64,000 bases of DNA, from the NCBI RefSeq assembly GCF_000744935.1, contig NZ_JQMW01000013.1:248001-312000 (forward strand). Direction: 5' to 3'. The DNA comes from Clostridium sp. KNHs214. GTDB lineage: Bacteria; Bacillota; Clostridia; Clostridiales; Clostridiaceae. The position numbers were made by a program, and so were the translations under genes. The notes beneath the pieces were generated by a model. It was not told where the DNA came from, ran no database searches, and worked only from the letters and a program-made list of their open reading frames with translations. Positions 27,561-35,981 of this stretch are shown here, in pieces. Within the stretch, counting starts at the first letter, position 1. Each line of letters starts with the position of its first letter.

Positions 27561-27680
27561 TTATCTATAATATTTATCTCTTATAGCTAACATGTATTTC
27601 TATTTACAATATTTATCCCTTAAATCTAACCTGCATTATTATCTACAATATTTATCCCTCAAAGCTAACATGTATTTTGC
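27561..27680. repeat. Three tandem 40-bp units spanning a gene's 3' end
   Basis: Units at 27561-27600, 27601-27640 and 27641-27680 share TACAATATTTATCCCT and CTAACATGTATTT with small changes. The last unit encodes the C terminus of the isomerase (MLALRDKYCR); the other two lie after the stop. Confidence 0.75.
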
Positions 27681-28592
27681 TGACTTTCTTACTTCTTTAT
27701 CTTGGTATTTGATCATGGCTTCTAAATGCTCTTCTGGTGGATAATAGTATTGACTTGGTTTTATGTCTGCTGGTGCTGGTGGGTTTTCAACTTTAAATGC
27801 ACCTTTTCCCAATTCAAAAACTCCACCAGCTCCTTTTTCCTTTTTGAAGGTAGCAGTGTATGGGTGACACATTTCTATATTTATTCTTTGTAGTGTAGTG
27901 TCTTCCACTAATATTTTAAAGCATTCATCTGTGTCTATGTTTCCATCACCTATAGCAATGCCGCAAACTCTAAAATCTTCCTCATCCTCTTTTACAATTA
28001 CATGATCCTTAAAGTGAGTAGTAAAAGTATATGGTGCCAGCTTTTTAACTGTATCTATTGGTTCTTCCCACACCATCATTCCATTTCCTATATCACAGGT
28101 AATACCAACCCATGGGCTATTTATTGTCTTTATTAATTCTATCATTTCCTCTGCAGTTTCGTATTCATGATTTTCTATAGCAAGTTTAATTCTGTATTTT
28201 TTAAGCAGTGGAAGTACTTCTTCTATGTCCTTAGGAGCCATTGTCATTTCTTCTTCTAAATTTCCACCGCAGCTTACATAGGTTCTTATTATATCCGCTC
28301 CTAGTATATGTGCTGCTTCTATAATTTTCTTAAACTTTTTAGGTTCTGTTCCTCTAGCATCTATTTCAACGTATAATCCATATTTTTCTATTTCTTTTCT
28401 AACTTTTAATAGATGCTCAGGATCATCTGAACCCAATGTTCCCCATTCTGGGTCTAAATTTTTATCCTTTATTATATTTATTTGTACTCCATCTAACCCT
28501 AGTTCTGCAGTTCTTCTTATGAAATCAAATATATCCATACGACCATTTTGAAAATGTAAATGATAACTTTCTGTCTCTAAACCAATTTTCAT
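27639..28592 (-). CDS. Sugar phosphate isomerase/epimerase (AP endonuclease 2 fold)
   Basis: A 317-residue cytoplasmic TIM-barrel enzyme of the xylose-isomerase-like family. Metal ligands are visible in KLAIENHEYETAEEMIELI (Glu, His), GITCDIGNG (Asp), TTHFKDHV (His) and INIEMCHP (Glu). DGVQINI and GADIIRTYVSCGG fill earlier strands. The substrate is not predictable; these enzymes act on sugars, inositols and related compounds. GGAGG precedes the ATG. Nearby on the same strand are an MFS transporter, an amino-acid carrier and a DeoR regulator, so catabolism of an imported compound is the reasonable inference. A 311-bp mobile element now separates it from the transporter gene. Confidence 0.85.
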   Translation of the reverse strand: MKIGLETESYHLHFQNGRMDIFDFIRRTAELGLDGVQINIIKDKNLDPEWGTLGSDDPEHLLKVRKEIEKYGLYVEIDARGTEPKKFKKIIEAAHILGADIIRTYVSCGGNLEEEMTMAPKDIEEVLPLLKKYRIKLAIENHEYETAEEMIELIKTINSPWVGITCDIGNGMMVWEEPIDTVKKLAPYTFTTHFKDHVIVKEDEEDFRVCGIAIGDGNIDTDECFKILVEDTTLQRINIEMCHPYTATFKKEKGAGGVFELGKGAFKVENPPAPADIKPSQYYYPPEEHLEAMIKYQDKEVRKSAKYMLALRDKYCR

Positions 28593-28821
28593 TTTTTTCC
28601 TCCTAACAATGCAAATATTAAATTATCAATGTATATGTAAATTTCACAACAATTTTTAATTATACTTTTAAAAACTTAATTGAAATTTTTTCAAATTAAT
28701 CACTGATTATTATACACTGATAGTTTATTAAAATTTAGAGCCACTAAATTTTATTTTGTAAAACTTAGTGGCACTTAGATATGTAAATTAATTATTTTAA
28801 AATAAAGATTTTTATATAAAT

Positions 28822-29132
28822 GATTAAACCACAATAAGGTATAATGTGATGAAATTATGAAATTTCTCCTCCATGACTTGCATAAGAGCTCGGAACAATA
28901 AATTTAATTTAAGAAATTCTAATCTTTTAGCCATATAAAATTATCTAACGCTCACATTCAGCGTCCTGCCTCAGGTTCGCTAGCCTGGCGTCCTTGCCAG
29001 GCTTACGATAATTTTATCTGTCTAAAAGAAGAATTTCTAAAATTAAATTTAAACAGTTCCTTCGCTTCTTATGCAAGTCATTCCAGAGAAATTTCATAAT
29101 TCAGGTAATGTAATGCTTTTTGTGGGATAATC
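28822..29132 (+). mobile_element. F1 element copy 1 (311-bp MITE-like hairpin)
   Basis: Termini GATTAAACCACAATAAG and its inverted counterpart ending GGGATAATC are flanked by an 8-bp direct repeat, ATATAAAT (28814-28821 and 29133-29140). The arms fold on each other: AATTATGAAATTTCTC, GACTTGCATAAGA and ATAAAATTATC each have matching complements on the other side. The centre holds a 7-bp hairpin, GCCTGGC/GCCAGGC (28983-29002). No ORF. Copies at 49256, 52865 and 59661 have the same length. It lies 19 bp past the MFS stop codon, counting its target duplication. Confidence 0.85.
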
Positions 29133-29158
29133 ATATAAATAATTTTAAGTTAATTATT

Positions 29159-30424
29159 TTATGCTGCTGCATTTTTCTTCTTTATCATTTTAAGTAATAT
29201 GCTAGTTATTACAAATCCTAAAAGTGAGAAACCTATCATAGTCATGAATACATGTCTGTATCCTTGTATTCCAGGTGCTCTGTCTAACATGCTTCCATAG
29301 ATTGTATATGCGAACATAGATGGTGAATATCCAAGTACACAAGCTATGGACATAGCTGCTCCACTTATTTCTCTTGGAACTTTTATTTCTTCTACTGGAG
29401 CAAAGAATACAGCTCTCATGGAGAATATTATAGCTCCAAATCCAAGTGTTAAGGCCATTCCTACATATATGTTCATATTTTGGTGAGGAAGCATTATAAA
29501 TCCGCCCATTGCTATTGCTGACACTAATAGTGCACCTCTTAAATATTTAGTTGCAGATTTAACCTTCTTGTCCACTAAGAATCCGCCTACAGGACCTCCA
29601 ACCATTTTTAATCCATATTGATTTATGATGCCGTAAGCTCCTACTAAAGTTACAGGCATTGCATATATATCTTTTAAGAATGGTATAAAGTAAGTTAAAC
29701 CACAGTATACTGAATAAATTGAGAATATTGATAATGATACTACCCATATTTCTGGTGTTTTTATTGCTTTTGCAACACCTTGTAATGCAACTTTATTCTT
29801 ACTTATTTTATTTCCATCTTCGTCTACATCTTTTATCACGTCATCTTCAAGCATAAAGTATGAAATAACTCCAATTACTATTGGCACTGCTGAATAGAAT
29901 ATGATTGAGCCTCTAAGTGCTGCTGCACCTTTTCCTAATAATGCAAATATTCCAAGAGCTGAAAATGCTACTATAGTATCAACTACACCTCTACCAGCTT
30001 CTAAGAATCCAAACATTCTTCCTTGCTCATCTTCATTTCCTAGTAATCTTACAGCCTTCAATAGAACTGGCCAGTAAATTACTTCTGCAAATAATGAGAA
30101 TAGTCCCCAAATAATTAATATTCCAAAGTAACCTGGGAATGTTGATAAATATAAACCTACAAGTCCAACTCCTATTAAGGAAAGAGGTATTAGCTTTTTC
30201 TTAGAAAATCTATCTGCTATATAGATTGAAGCAAAATTACCAAAAGTCTGAACCATTCCATAAACAGACATAGCCATACCTATTTGAGTATGTGTTAAAT
30301 GTAAATACTGCTGCATTGGAACATAAAATGCATCTTTTAAAGATGATAATTTAAATATTGTTCCTCCACCTAAAATTAATACAATAAGTTTAATCCATTT
30401 CATTTTATTATCTTTTTTGCTCAA
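29159..30424 (-). CDS. MFS transporter
   Basis: A 421-residue inner-membrane protein with about 12 membrane segments. MFS signatures include FASIYIADRFSKKKLIPLS in loop 2-3 and GGFLVDKKVKSATKYLRG in loop 8-9. A charged central loop (EDDVIKDVDEDGNKISKNK) separates the halves. The start is TTG, 10 bp after GGGGAGGG; no ATG or GTG fits better. Its promoter (30509-30537) and a palindrome in the leader suggest its own control. The substrate is unknown; the isomerase next to it suggests a sugar, polyol or related acid. Confidence 0.88.
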   Translation of the reverse strand: MSKKDNKMKWIKLIVLILGGGTIFKLSSLKDAFYVPMQQYLHLTHTQIGMAMSVYGMVQTFGNFASIYIADRFSKKKLIPLSLIGVGLVGLYLSTFPGYFGILIIWGLFSLFAEVIYWPVLLKAVRLLGNEDEQGRMFGFLEAGRGVVDTIVAFSALGIFALLGKGAAALRGSIIFYSAVPIVIGVISYFMLEDDVIKDVDEDGNKISKNKVALQGVAKAIKTPEIWVVSLSIFSIYSVYCGLTYFIPFLKDIYAMPVTLVGAYGIINQYGLKMVGGPVGGFLVDKKVKSATKYLRGALLVSAIAMGGFIMLPHQNMNIYVGMALTLGFGAIIFSMRAVFFAPVEEIKVPREISGAAMSIACVLGYSPSMFAYTIYGSMLDRAPGIQGYRHVFMTMIGFSLLGFVITSILLKMIKKKNAAA

Positions 30425-30450
30425 TGGAAAACCCTCCCCTAAATAATTTG

Positions 30451-30469
30451 AAAACGTATAAATCGTTTT
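30451..30469 (-). promoter_or_regulatory. Candidate operator in the MFS leader
   Basis: Interrupted palindrome AAAACGtataaatCGTTTT, about 40 bp downstream of the -10. Its core TATAAATCGT (30457-30466) recurs at 32001-32010, upstream of the AGCS gene, so one regulator, perhaps the nearby DeoR protein, may bind both. It also resembles a poor cre site. Confidence 0.4.
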
Positions 30470-30508
30470 TTAAATTTTTTTGAATTTCACTGTTTCGGGA
30501 ACAACTTA

Positions 30509-30537
30509 AGTATATAACACTTTTTGTGGAATTACAA
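30509..30537 (-). promoter_or_regulatory. Sigma-A promoter of the MFS gene
   Basis: On the minus strand TTGTAA (30532-30537), a 17-bp spacer and TATACT (30509-30514). It lies 85 bp upstream of the TTG start. Confidence 0.6.
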
Positions 30538-30592
30538 GCATTTATTTTGATTTTTATTATTTTATTGTGGTTTCTTGTGTATTTCTATTTTT

Positions 30593-31948
30593 TTAATCTA
30601 AATAACCATTTTTAGGATCAAAAAATTCTTTAGTAAGTTTAAACACCTTAGGACTTAGGTATAACATAGCTATTAAGTTAGGTATAATCAGCAATCCTAA
30701 AATACAATCCTGTATGTACCAAACCAATGGAAGTCTACTTATACACCCCAAGAATGTAAAGCATACAAATATGTATTTAAAAAATGCCGCTTTCTTAGCT
30801 CCAACTAAATAAGTTAAACCTATAGTTCCAAAATACCACTCTGCCGGTATTGTGGAATATGCAAACAATATCATGCTTATACCCACTATGTATTGAAATG
30901 TTGGATGAACTTGCCCAAAAGCTATACTAGTTAATACAGATGCAGGCTTTCCTGTACTAATAACTCCAGTGCTTAAAATAGCTACGGCTGTTATAGTACA
31001 AATGAATATAGTATCTATGGTTACCTCTGTAACACCGTAAAGCGCTTGTCTTACTGGATGATCTGTTATAGCTGAGGCATGTAGTACTGGCGCAGTGCCT
31101 TCTCCTGCTTCATTAGAATAAAGACCCCTTGCTACTCCAAATCTCATAGCTTCTCTAATAGAATATCCCACAGCACCTGCTACTCCAGCTTTTAAATTAA
31201 AGGCACTTTCAAATATACTTGCAAATACTAAAGGCACGTTTCTAAAATTAACAACTATAACTATGATTCCGCATAATATATACAAACTAGACATAAATGG
31301 TACTAGCTTTTCTGCAAAAGCACCAAGTCTTTTTACACCACCAATTATAACAAGCCCAACAGCTGCAACAAGAATTATAGATGTTATTAAGGGTGAAATT
31401 CCTGTAAGATTTTGAACTATTCCTGCCACTGCATTAGATTGTATTAAATTACCTCCACAGTTTTGTAAAATAAGCAAAAATGCATATATAGATGCCAGCC
31501 ATGGAAGTTTTAAGCCTTTAGAAATATAGTACATAGGTCCACCTACATAAGTTCCATCATCTGCTTTCACCCTATAGGCAATGCCAATAACAATCTCTCC
31601 AAACTTTGTAGCCATACCTAAAAGCGCAGCCATCCACATCCAAAATATAGCTCCTGGCCCCCCACTTACTAATGCAGTGGCAACTCCAACTATATTACCA
31701 TTGCCCACGCAGCTAGCTAATGCTGTACATAGAGCTTGAAAGGGTGTAAGAGTTCCTTCTCCTTTAGCATTATTTTTCTTTAAAAAGGGTTTGATAAGGG
31801 TTTCATTGAATATATACGGCATCTTTCTAAACTGAATAAATTTAGTCATTACCGTATAATAAAGTCCAACCCCTATTAAAGTTACAATAAGCCAATTACC
31901 CCATATTAAATCGGCAAAATTTTTAAAAAATTCTTCTAATAACTTCAT
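30593..31948 (-). CDS. Sodium:alanine/glycine symporter, AGCS family
   Basis: A 451-residue membrane protein with the AGCS pattern: LTPFQALCTALASCVGNGNIVGVA, GGPGAIFWMWMAALLGMATKF, YVGGPMYYI and ARGLYSNEAGEGTAPVLHA. It would import alanine or glycine with sodium. Start ATG after GAAGGTGG. It is on the same strand as the MFS and isomerase genes and downstream of the deoR gene and its terminator, so it likely has its own promoter. Being an amino-acid carrier beside a sugar-type enzyme, it makes the pathway of this cluster ambiguous. Confidence 0.92.
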   Translation of the reverse strand: MKLLEEFFKNFADLIWGNWLIVTLIGVGLYYTVMTKFIQFRKMPYIFNETLIKPFLKKNNAKGEGTLTPFQALCTALASCVGNGNIVGVATALVSGGPGAIFWMWMAALLGMATKFGEIVIGIAYRVKADDGTYVGGPMYYISKGLKLPWLASIYAFLLILQNCGGNLIQSNAVAGIVQNLTGISPLITSIILVAAVGLVIIGGVKRLGAFAEKLVPFMSSLYILCGIIVIVVNFRNVPLVFASIFESAFNLKAGVAGAVGYSIREAMRFGVARGLYSNEAGEGTAPVLHASAITDHPVRQALYGVTEVTIDTIFICTITAVAILSTGVISTGKPASVLTSIAFGQVHPTFQYIVGISMILFAYSTIPAEWYFGTIGLTYLVGAKKAAFFKYIFVCFTFLGCISRLPLVWYIQDCILGLLIIPNLIAMLYLSPKVFKLTKEFFDPKNGYLD

Positions 31949-32000
31949 CTAATACCACCTTCCCAACTATAGTAATAGTATGTTTTTTAATATACATAAA

Positions 32001-32010
32001 TATAAATCGT
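32001..32010 (-). promoter_or_regulatory. TATAAATCGT motif upstream of the AGCS gene
   Basis: Same 10-mer as in the palindrome before the MFS gene. Here the second half of the palindrome is degenerate (ACATAAATATAAATCGTGT). Confidence 0.3.
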
Positions 32011-32123
32011 GTAATGTTTTTGTTTTTGTTGTGTTTGTATCTGTTTTATTTTACTTATCACCTAGATTTTATCATAATACCACAAAAATTCATATACTAT
32101 TTTACAATTTGTAAACACAAAAT

Positions 32124-32177
32124 AAAAACCATATTAAATAGCTTATCCTTGTTGGATATTTCTATTAACATGGTTTA
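32124..32177 (-). terminator. Terminator of the deoR-type gene
   Basis: On the minus strand AAACCATGTTAATAG pairs with CTATTTAATATGGTTT, with an inner ATATCC/GGATA stem, followed by TTTATTTT. Confidence 0.7.
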
Positions 32178-32210
32178 ATATTACAAATTACAGTTACATA
32201 AGAACTTTCT

Positions 32211-32975
32211 TTACTTATTTACAACTTCTATCCCTCTGTTTAAATATTTTTGAAGTACATTTTCTTTTAAATTGCTATCAGTAACTATCACATTTACTTC
32301 TTCTAGATCACATATTTTTAATAAAGAAACAGAGTCAAACTTACTGCTATCTGCCAATATAATTATATTTTGAGATATATCAATAAATTTCTTTTGAATC
32401 TGAAGGTGATCAAATATATAATCTGTAATTCCTTCTTTTAATGAAACTCCGCTGGCACTTATAAATGCTGTGTCTATATTAAAATGACTTATATAATTTT
32501 CAGTTATATCTCCTACTAATGAAAATTCATCGCTTTTAAGTATTCCTCCTGTAAGTATAACTGTATAGTTATCCATGTACATAAGTTCATTAGCTATAGC
32601 TAATGAATTAGTTAATATAGTTAACTTTTGAAATTTAGTTTTTAAACCCTTTGCTATTTCTAAATTTGTAGTGCTAGCATCCATAGCTATAGATTGCCCC
32701 TCCACTATAAACCTAGTGGCTATTTCAGCAATTTGCTTTTTTTCTTCTAAAAATTCTTTCTCTCTTTTTTCAAACTTTAACTGCACTTCTCCCTTTTTGT
32801 TTAATACAGCTCCTCCATATACCCTTTTTAATTGACCTTCTTTTTCAAGATATTCTAAATCCCTTCTTACAGTTTCAATAGAAACGTCAAAAAGTTTTGT
32901 AAGCCTTGAAACTTTAACCGTTCCCTCCCTATTTAGTATATCTAAAATTTCATCATATCTCTCTTGAGCCAACAT
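32211..32975 (-). CDS. DeoR family transcriptional regulator
   Basis: About 254 residues. The N-terminal DeoR helix-turn-helix reads RYDEILDILNREGTVKVSRL, then VSIETVRRDLEYLEKEGQLKRVYGGAVL. The C-terminal effector domain binds phosphosugars: AMDASTTNLEIAKGL, TNSLAIANEL, LTGGILK and ILADSSKFD. The ATG at 32975 is spaced correctly from AGGGGGAA; the ATG six bases earlier is too close. It ends in a terminator before the transporter genes. Control of those genes by a phosphorylated sugar is likely but inferred. Confidence 0.9.
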   Translation of the reverse strand: MLAQERYDEILDILNREGTVKVSRLTKLFDVSIETVRRDLEYLEKEGQLKRVYGGAVLNKKGEVQLKFEKREKEFLEEKKQIAEIATRFIVEGQSIAMDASTTNLEIAKGLKTKFQKLTILTNSLAIANELMYMDNYTVILTGGILKSDEFSLVGDITENYISHFNIDTAFISASGVSLKEGITDYIFDHLQIQKKFIDISQNIIILADSSKFDSVSLLKICDLEEVNVIVTDSNLKENVLQKYLNRGIEVVNK

Positions 32976-33272
32976 TATCATTTCCCCCTAATACCATTCT
33001 ATATTTTTCTATATAAAATTATATATCATATAATTATTACTTTCAACAACATTACATAAAAATCCACAGTAATAACCTCTATGAAATTTAACCACCATGC
33101 TCAAATTCTGATTCATCTAGTTTATCCAAACTTCATCTAGACAATTTAAGGTGACTTCCTGCAATATGTAAAAATTCAATTTAACATTAACTAATCTTTA
33201 ATAACAATTCACAAGTTTTATTACATATTATCCATATATTTAGGAAATATTATCTATATGGAGGTGTTTTTT
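32976..33272. other. Intergenic region between divergent genes
   Basis: AT-rich, about 300 bp. It must carry promoters for both the deoR-type gene and the lipoprotein gene. No strong inverted repeat was seen and no convincing -35/-10 pair was recognised. Confidence 0.3.
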
Positions 33273-33755
33273 ATGAAAAAAAATTATTCATTAGCAACAT
33301 TTTTAATAACAGCACTTATGTGCATATCTTTAACCGCTTGCGCAACTGCTAAAAAACCTGCAGAAGAGAAAAAAGACAATGCAAATATAAATGTTCAAGA
33401 AGAAAAAACTGTCACAGAAAATAAAACATTGGATACTAGAGCTACAAAAATAGCAGATGCAGTAAATAAGGTAGAGGGAGTAAATAGTTCCTATGTGGCT
33501 ATTTCTAATAGGAACGCTTTAGTAGGAGTAGATATTAACAAGGACTACGAGGGCAAAATAACAGATGATCTTAGAAAAAAAGTAGAAGACGCTGTTAAAA
33601 ATACAGATAAAGAAATAGACACAGTAGCTTTAACTGCTGATGCCGACCTAACTGAAAGAATTAAAAACTTAGGTTCAGACATAAGAGCTGGAAAACCACT
33701 TTCAGGATTAGGAACAGAAATAAAGGAAATTCTGAACAGAATAATTCCAAGATAA
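33273..33755 (+). CDS. YhcN/YlaJ-like sporulation lipoprotein
   Basis: 160 residues with a lipobox LTAC (Cys near 22) and a Lys/Glu/Asn linker. The domain that follows reads KIADAVNKVEGVNSSYVAISN, LVGVDINKDYEG and KVEDAVKNTDKEIDTVALTAD. This is the YhcN/YlaJ fold, whose Bacillus members are spore lipoproteins. The frame opens 15 bp earlier, but that ATG is part of the ATGGAGGTG ribosome binding site, so the ATG at 33273 is taken. It is monocistronic with a strong terminator. A role in spores or germination is from family knowledge. Confidence 0.85.
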   Translation: MKKNYSLATFLITALMCISLTACATAKKPAEEKKDNANINVQEEKTVTENKTLDTRATKIADAVNKVEGVNSSYVAISNRNALVGVDINKDYEGKITDDLRKKVEDAVKNTDKEIDTVALTADADLTERIKNLGSDIRAGKPLSGLGTEIKEILNRIIPR

Positions 33756-33780
33756 AATTACTTAGTTTTACCCAAACTAC

Positions 33781-33822
33781 AAGCAGTTAAAATCCCATAA
33801 AAACCTTAGATTTTAACTGCTT
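33781..33822 (+). terminator. Terminator of the YhcN-like gene
   Basis: AAGCAGTTAAAATC pairs with GATTTTAACTGCTT. The region after it (33822-33898) is low-complexity repetition of TTCTTAATTCTTAG-type units, without coding. Confidence 0.75.
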
Positions 33823-33898
33823 CTCAATTCTTCATTCTTAGTTCTTAGCTATTATCTCTTTCTTAATTCTTAACTCTTAGCTATTTCTTATTTCTTCA

Positions 33899-34534
33899 CT
33901 ACCTTTTCGAATACACGCACCCACAGTAATCCTGTCTGTAAAGGCCATACTCATTAGAAAGTTCAATGGATCTTTTATATCCATTTTTCTTTTTGAAGTC
34001 TGAATATAGATATCTTACTCTATATTTTTCTTCTAGTTCTCTACCTATACTATTTAATTTTTCAGCATTTTTATAAGGACTTATAGAAAGGGTAGTAGTA
34101 AAATAATCAAATCCCCTTTCCTTAGCTAACTTAGCTGTTTCCTCTAACCTCATTCTGTAGCAATTAAAACATCTTTCTCCCCCTTCTTCTAAATCTTCCA
34201 TTCCTTTAGCCATATTGAAAAATTTATCTATGTCATACTTTCCCTTTAAAAATTCAACTTTATTTTCACATTTAAATTCATTTATAAAATCTTTTTGCTC
34301 TTGAACCCTCCTTATATATTCTTCCTCTGGATGAATATTAGGATTATAATAAAATATAGTTATTTCAAAATACTTTGAAAGATATTCTATAACATAACTG
34401 CTACAGGGAGCACAACAGCTATGTATCAATAACTTTGGCAATTTATTTTCTTTAGTAATATTTTTAATCTCTTCCTCTAATATTTTTTGATAATTTACTT
34501 TTATTTTTTGTGGATTATTCTTCTCCATATTCAT
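33899..34534 (-). CDS. queH: Epoxyqueuosine reductase QueH
   Basis: 211 residues, cytoplasmic, catalysing the last step of queuosine synthesis in tRNA (epoxyqueuosine to queuosine). The cysteine motifs that bind the iron-sulphur cluster and second metal are all present: HSCCAPCSSY at the N terminus, ERCFNCYRMRLEE in the middle and DYCGCVYS at the end. FYYNPNIHPEEEY is also typical. The ATG at 34534 follows AAAGGAAG. No other queuosine gene is nearby and no preQ1 riboswitch was seen upstream. Confidence 0.93.
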   Translation of the reverse strand: MNMEKNNPQKIKVNYQKILEEEIKNITKENKLPKLLIHSCCAPCSSYVIEYLSKYFEITIFYYNPNIHPEEEYIRRVQEQKDFINEFKCENKVEFLKGKYDIDKFFNMAKGMEDLEEGGERCFNCYRMRLEETAKLAKERGFDYFTTTLSISPYKNAEKLNSIGRELEEKYRVRYLYSDFKKKNGYKRSIELSNEYGLYRQDYCGCVYSKR

Positions 34535-34708
34535 TTATTTTAACTTCCTTTCCTATATATCTAGTGCATCGCTTAAAATTTATGTGTGAAAGTTCAGTAA
34601 AACAATAACAGTCTTTATTTATTACTATAATCTGTACTAATTTTAACATATTTATAATAATAAAAGGATAAGTTAATTGTTTTATAGAATATTAGATTTA
34701 AACAACTA

Positions 34709-34869
34709 AGGCACATTCAAATAAATAATAAGTCAGCATATTATTCTATTTTGCGTCATACTGTGTCAGCGGAGTCCGCCAGATAGTCCTACCAAAGGCG
34801 GAACCTGCTTCCTTGTCTGGCACAAAATATACTAGCATCTTTGACTTGCTATTTCTTTTCATGTACCTA
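34709..34869 (+). repeat. F2 element copy 1 (about 160-bp hairpin repeat)
   Basis: Begins AGGCACATTCAAATAAATAA and ends TTTTCATGTACCT; the two ends are imperfect complements, and AAGTCA / TGACTT match further in. The GC-richer centre (CAGCGGAGTCCGCC and CAAAGGCGG) sets it apart from its surroundings. A second copy in reverse orientation is at 50809-50968. No target duplication was found. This copy ends 46 bp before the dehydrogenase start, so it could affect that gene. Confidence 0.75.
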
Positions 34870-34914
34870 ATTCACTTTACAAATAATTATATATAAAATC
34901 AAGGGGGATATGCT

Positions 34915-35850
34915 ATGGTTATAAAAAAAATTGGAGTACTTGGTACAGGGACTATGGGGCATGGTGTAGCTCAGCTTTGTGCACAAGCAGGCTTTGAAGT
35001 TAATATGTATGGAAGATCCGATGAAAGCTTAAATAGAGGTTTTACAAATATAAAAAAGGATCTTTCTATAATGGTTTCAAATAATAAAATAACCAAAGAA
35101 GAAAGCGAAAGAGTCTTTTCCAAAATAAAGGGAGTTAAAACTTTAAAAGAAGTTTGTGATGGGGTGCAATTAATAGTAGAGTGTTTAGCAGAAAAAATAG
35201 AACTAAAAAGAGATATTTTTAATCAATTGGATTCTTTATGTTCTAAAGAAGTAATATTAACATCTAGTACCTCTGGCTTAAATCCTAGCGACATAGCAAA
35301 AGAGACTAAAAATCCAGAGAGGGTTGTGGTAGCACACTTTTGGAATCCACCTCAACTTATACCTTTAGTAGAAGTAGTACCTGGATGTAAAACTTCTGCT
35401 GAAGTAGTTGATAAAACTGTTCAGTGGGTAAAAAACATAGGTAAGCAGCCAGTTAAAATGAATAAAGAGTGTCCAGGCTTTATAGGAAACAGACTTCAAT
35501 TAGCTCTTTTAAGAGAGGCATTATACATTGTGGAACAGGGCTATGCAGATCCTGAAGAAGTAGATAAAGCTGTAGAGTATAGTTTTGGAAGACGTGTTCC
35601 TTTAACAGGTCCACTAAAAAGTGCCGATTTAGGTGGACTAGATATTTTTTATAATATAGCTTCTTATTTATTCAAAGACTTATGTAGTCAAACAGAGCCT
35701 TCTAAACTATTAAGCGAAAGAGTGTCTGAGGGCAAATTAGGAACAAAAAAAGGTGCTGGCATATATAACTGGACGGAGGAAGAAATAAATAGTATTCAGA
35801 AAAAACGTCAAGAATTATTAATGTACTTTTTGGATTTAGATAAAAAATAA
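34915..35850 (+). CDS. 3-hydroxyacyl-CoA dehydrogenase family protein
   Basis: 311 residues with the NAD-binding GVLGTGTMGHGVAQLCAQAGF at the N terminus. TSSTSGLNPSDIA is followed by the active-site VVAHFWNPPQLIPLVEVVPG and the C-terminal helical domain NKECPGFIGNRLQLALLREA. The His-x-x-Asn-Pro motif reads HFWNPP, as in the 3-hydroxyacyl-CoA and carnitine dehydrogenase-like branch rather than the HFFNP of classical butyrate-pathway Hbd. No thiolase, crotonase or acyl-CoA dehydrogenase gene is adjacent, so the main butyrate pathway role is unlikely and the substrate is open. AAGGGGGAT precedes the ATG. Confidence 0.82.
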   Translation: MVIKKIGVLGTGTMGHGVAQLCAQAGFEVNMYGRSDESLNRGFTNIKKDLSIMVSNNKITKEESERVFSKIKGVKTLKEVCDGVQLIVECLAEKIELKRDIFNQLDSLCSKEVILTSSTSGLNPSDIAKETKNPERVVVAHFWNPPQLIPLVEVVPGCKTSAEVVDKTVQWVKNIGKQPVKMNKECPGFIGNRLQLALLREALYIVEQGYADPEEVDKAVEYSFGRRVPLTGPLKSADLGGLDIFYNIASYLFKDLCSQTEPSKLLSERVSEGKLGTKKGAGIYNWTEEEINSIQKKRQELLMYFLDLDKK

Positions 35851-35932
35851 GGTATATAATAGATTATAATCCAATGTGAACTATAACCGAGATAAACAAC
35901 AGTGGTTTTCATAAATTTTCTATAAAAATGTA

Positions 35933-35981
35933 ATTGTCTCAAAATAGAAAATCAAGCTACAACTTTCTATTTTGAGACAAT
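35933..35981 (+). terminator. Terminator after the dehydrogenase gene
   Basis: A perfect 18-bp stem, ATTGTCTCAAAATAGAAA with its exact complement, around a 13-base loop. It is followed by GCCTTTTAAG rather than a long T run. Confidence 0.75.

Noticed and set aside
28822-29132. F1 elements as a structured RNA gene
   Set aside because: The arms do not covary between copies, and target duplications show that they move as DNA. A transcribed role is not excluded.
34535-34708. preQ1 riboswitch upstream of queH
   Set aside because: No pseudoknot-like C-rich/A-rich pattern was found between 34535 and 34708.
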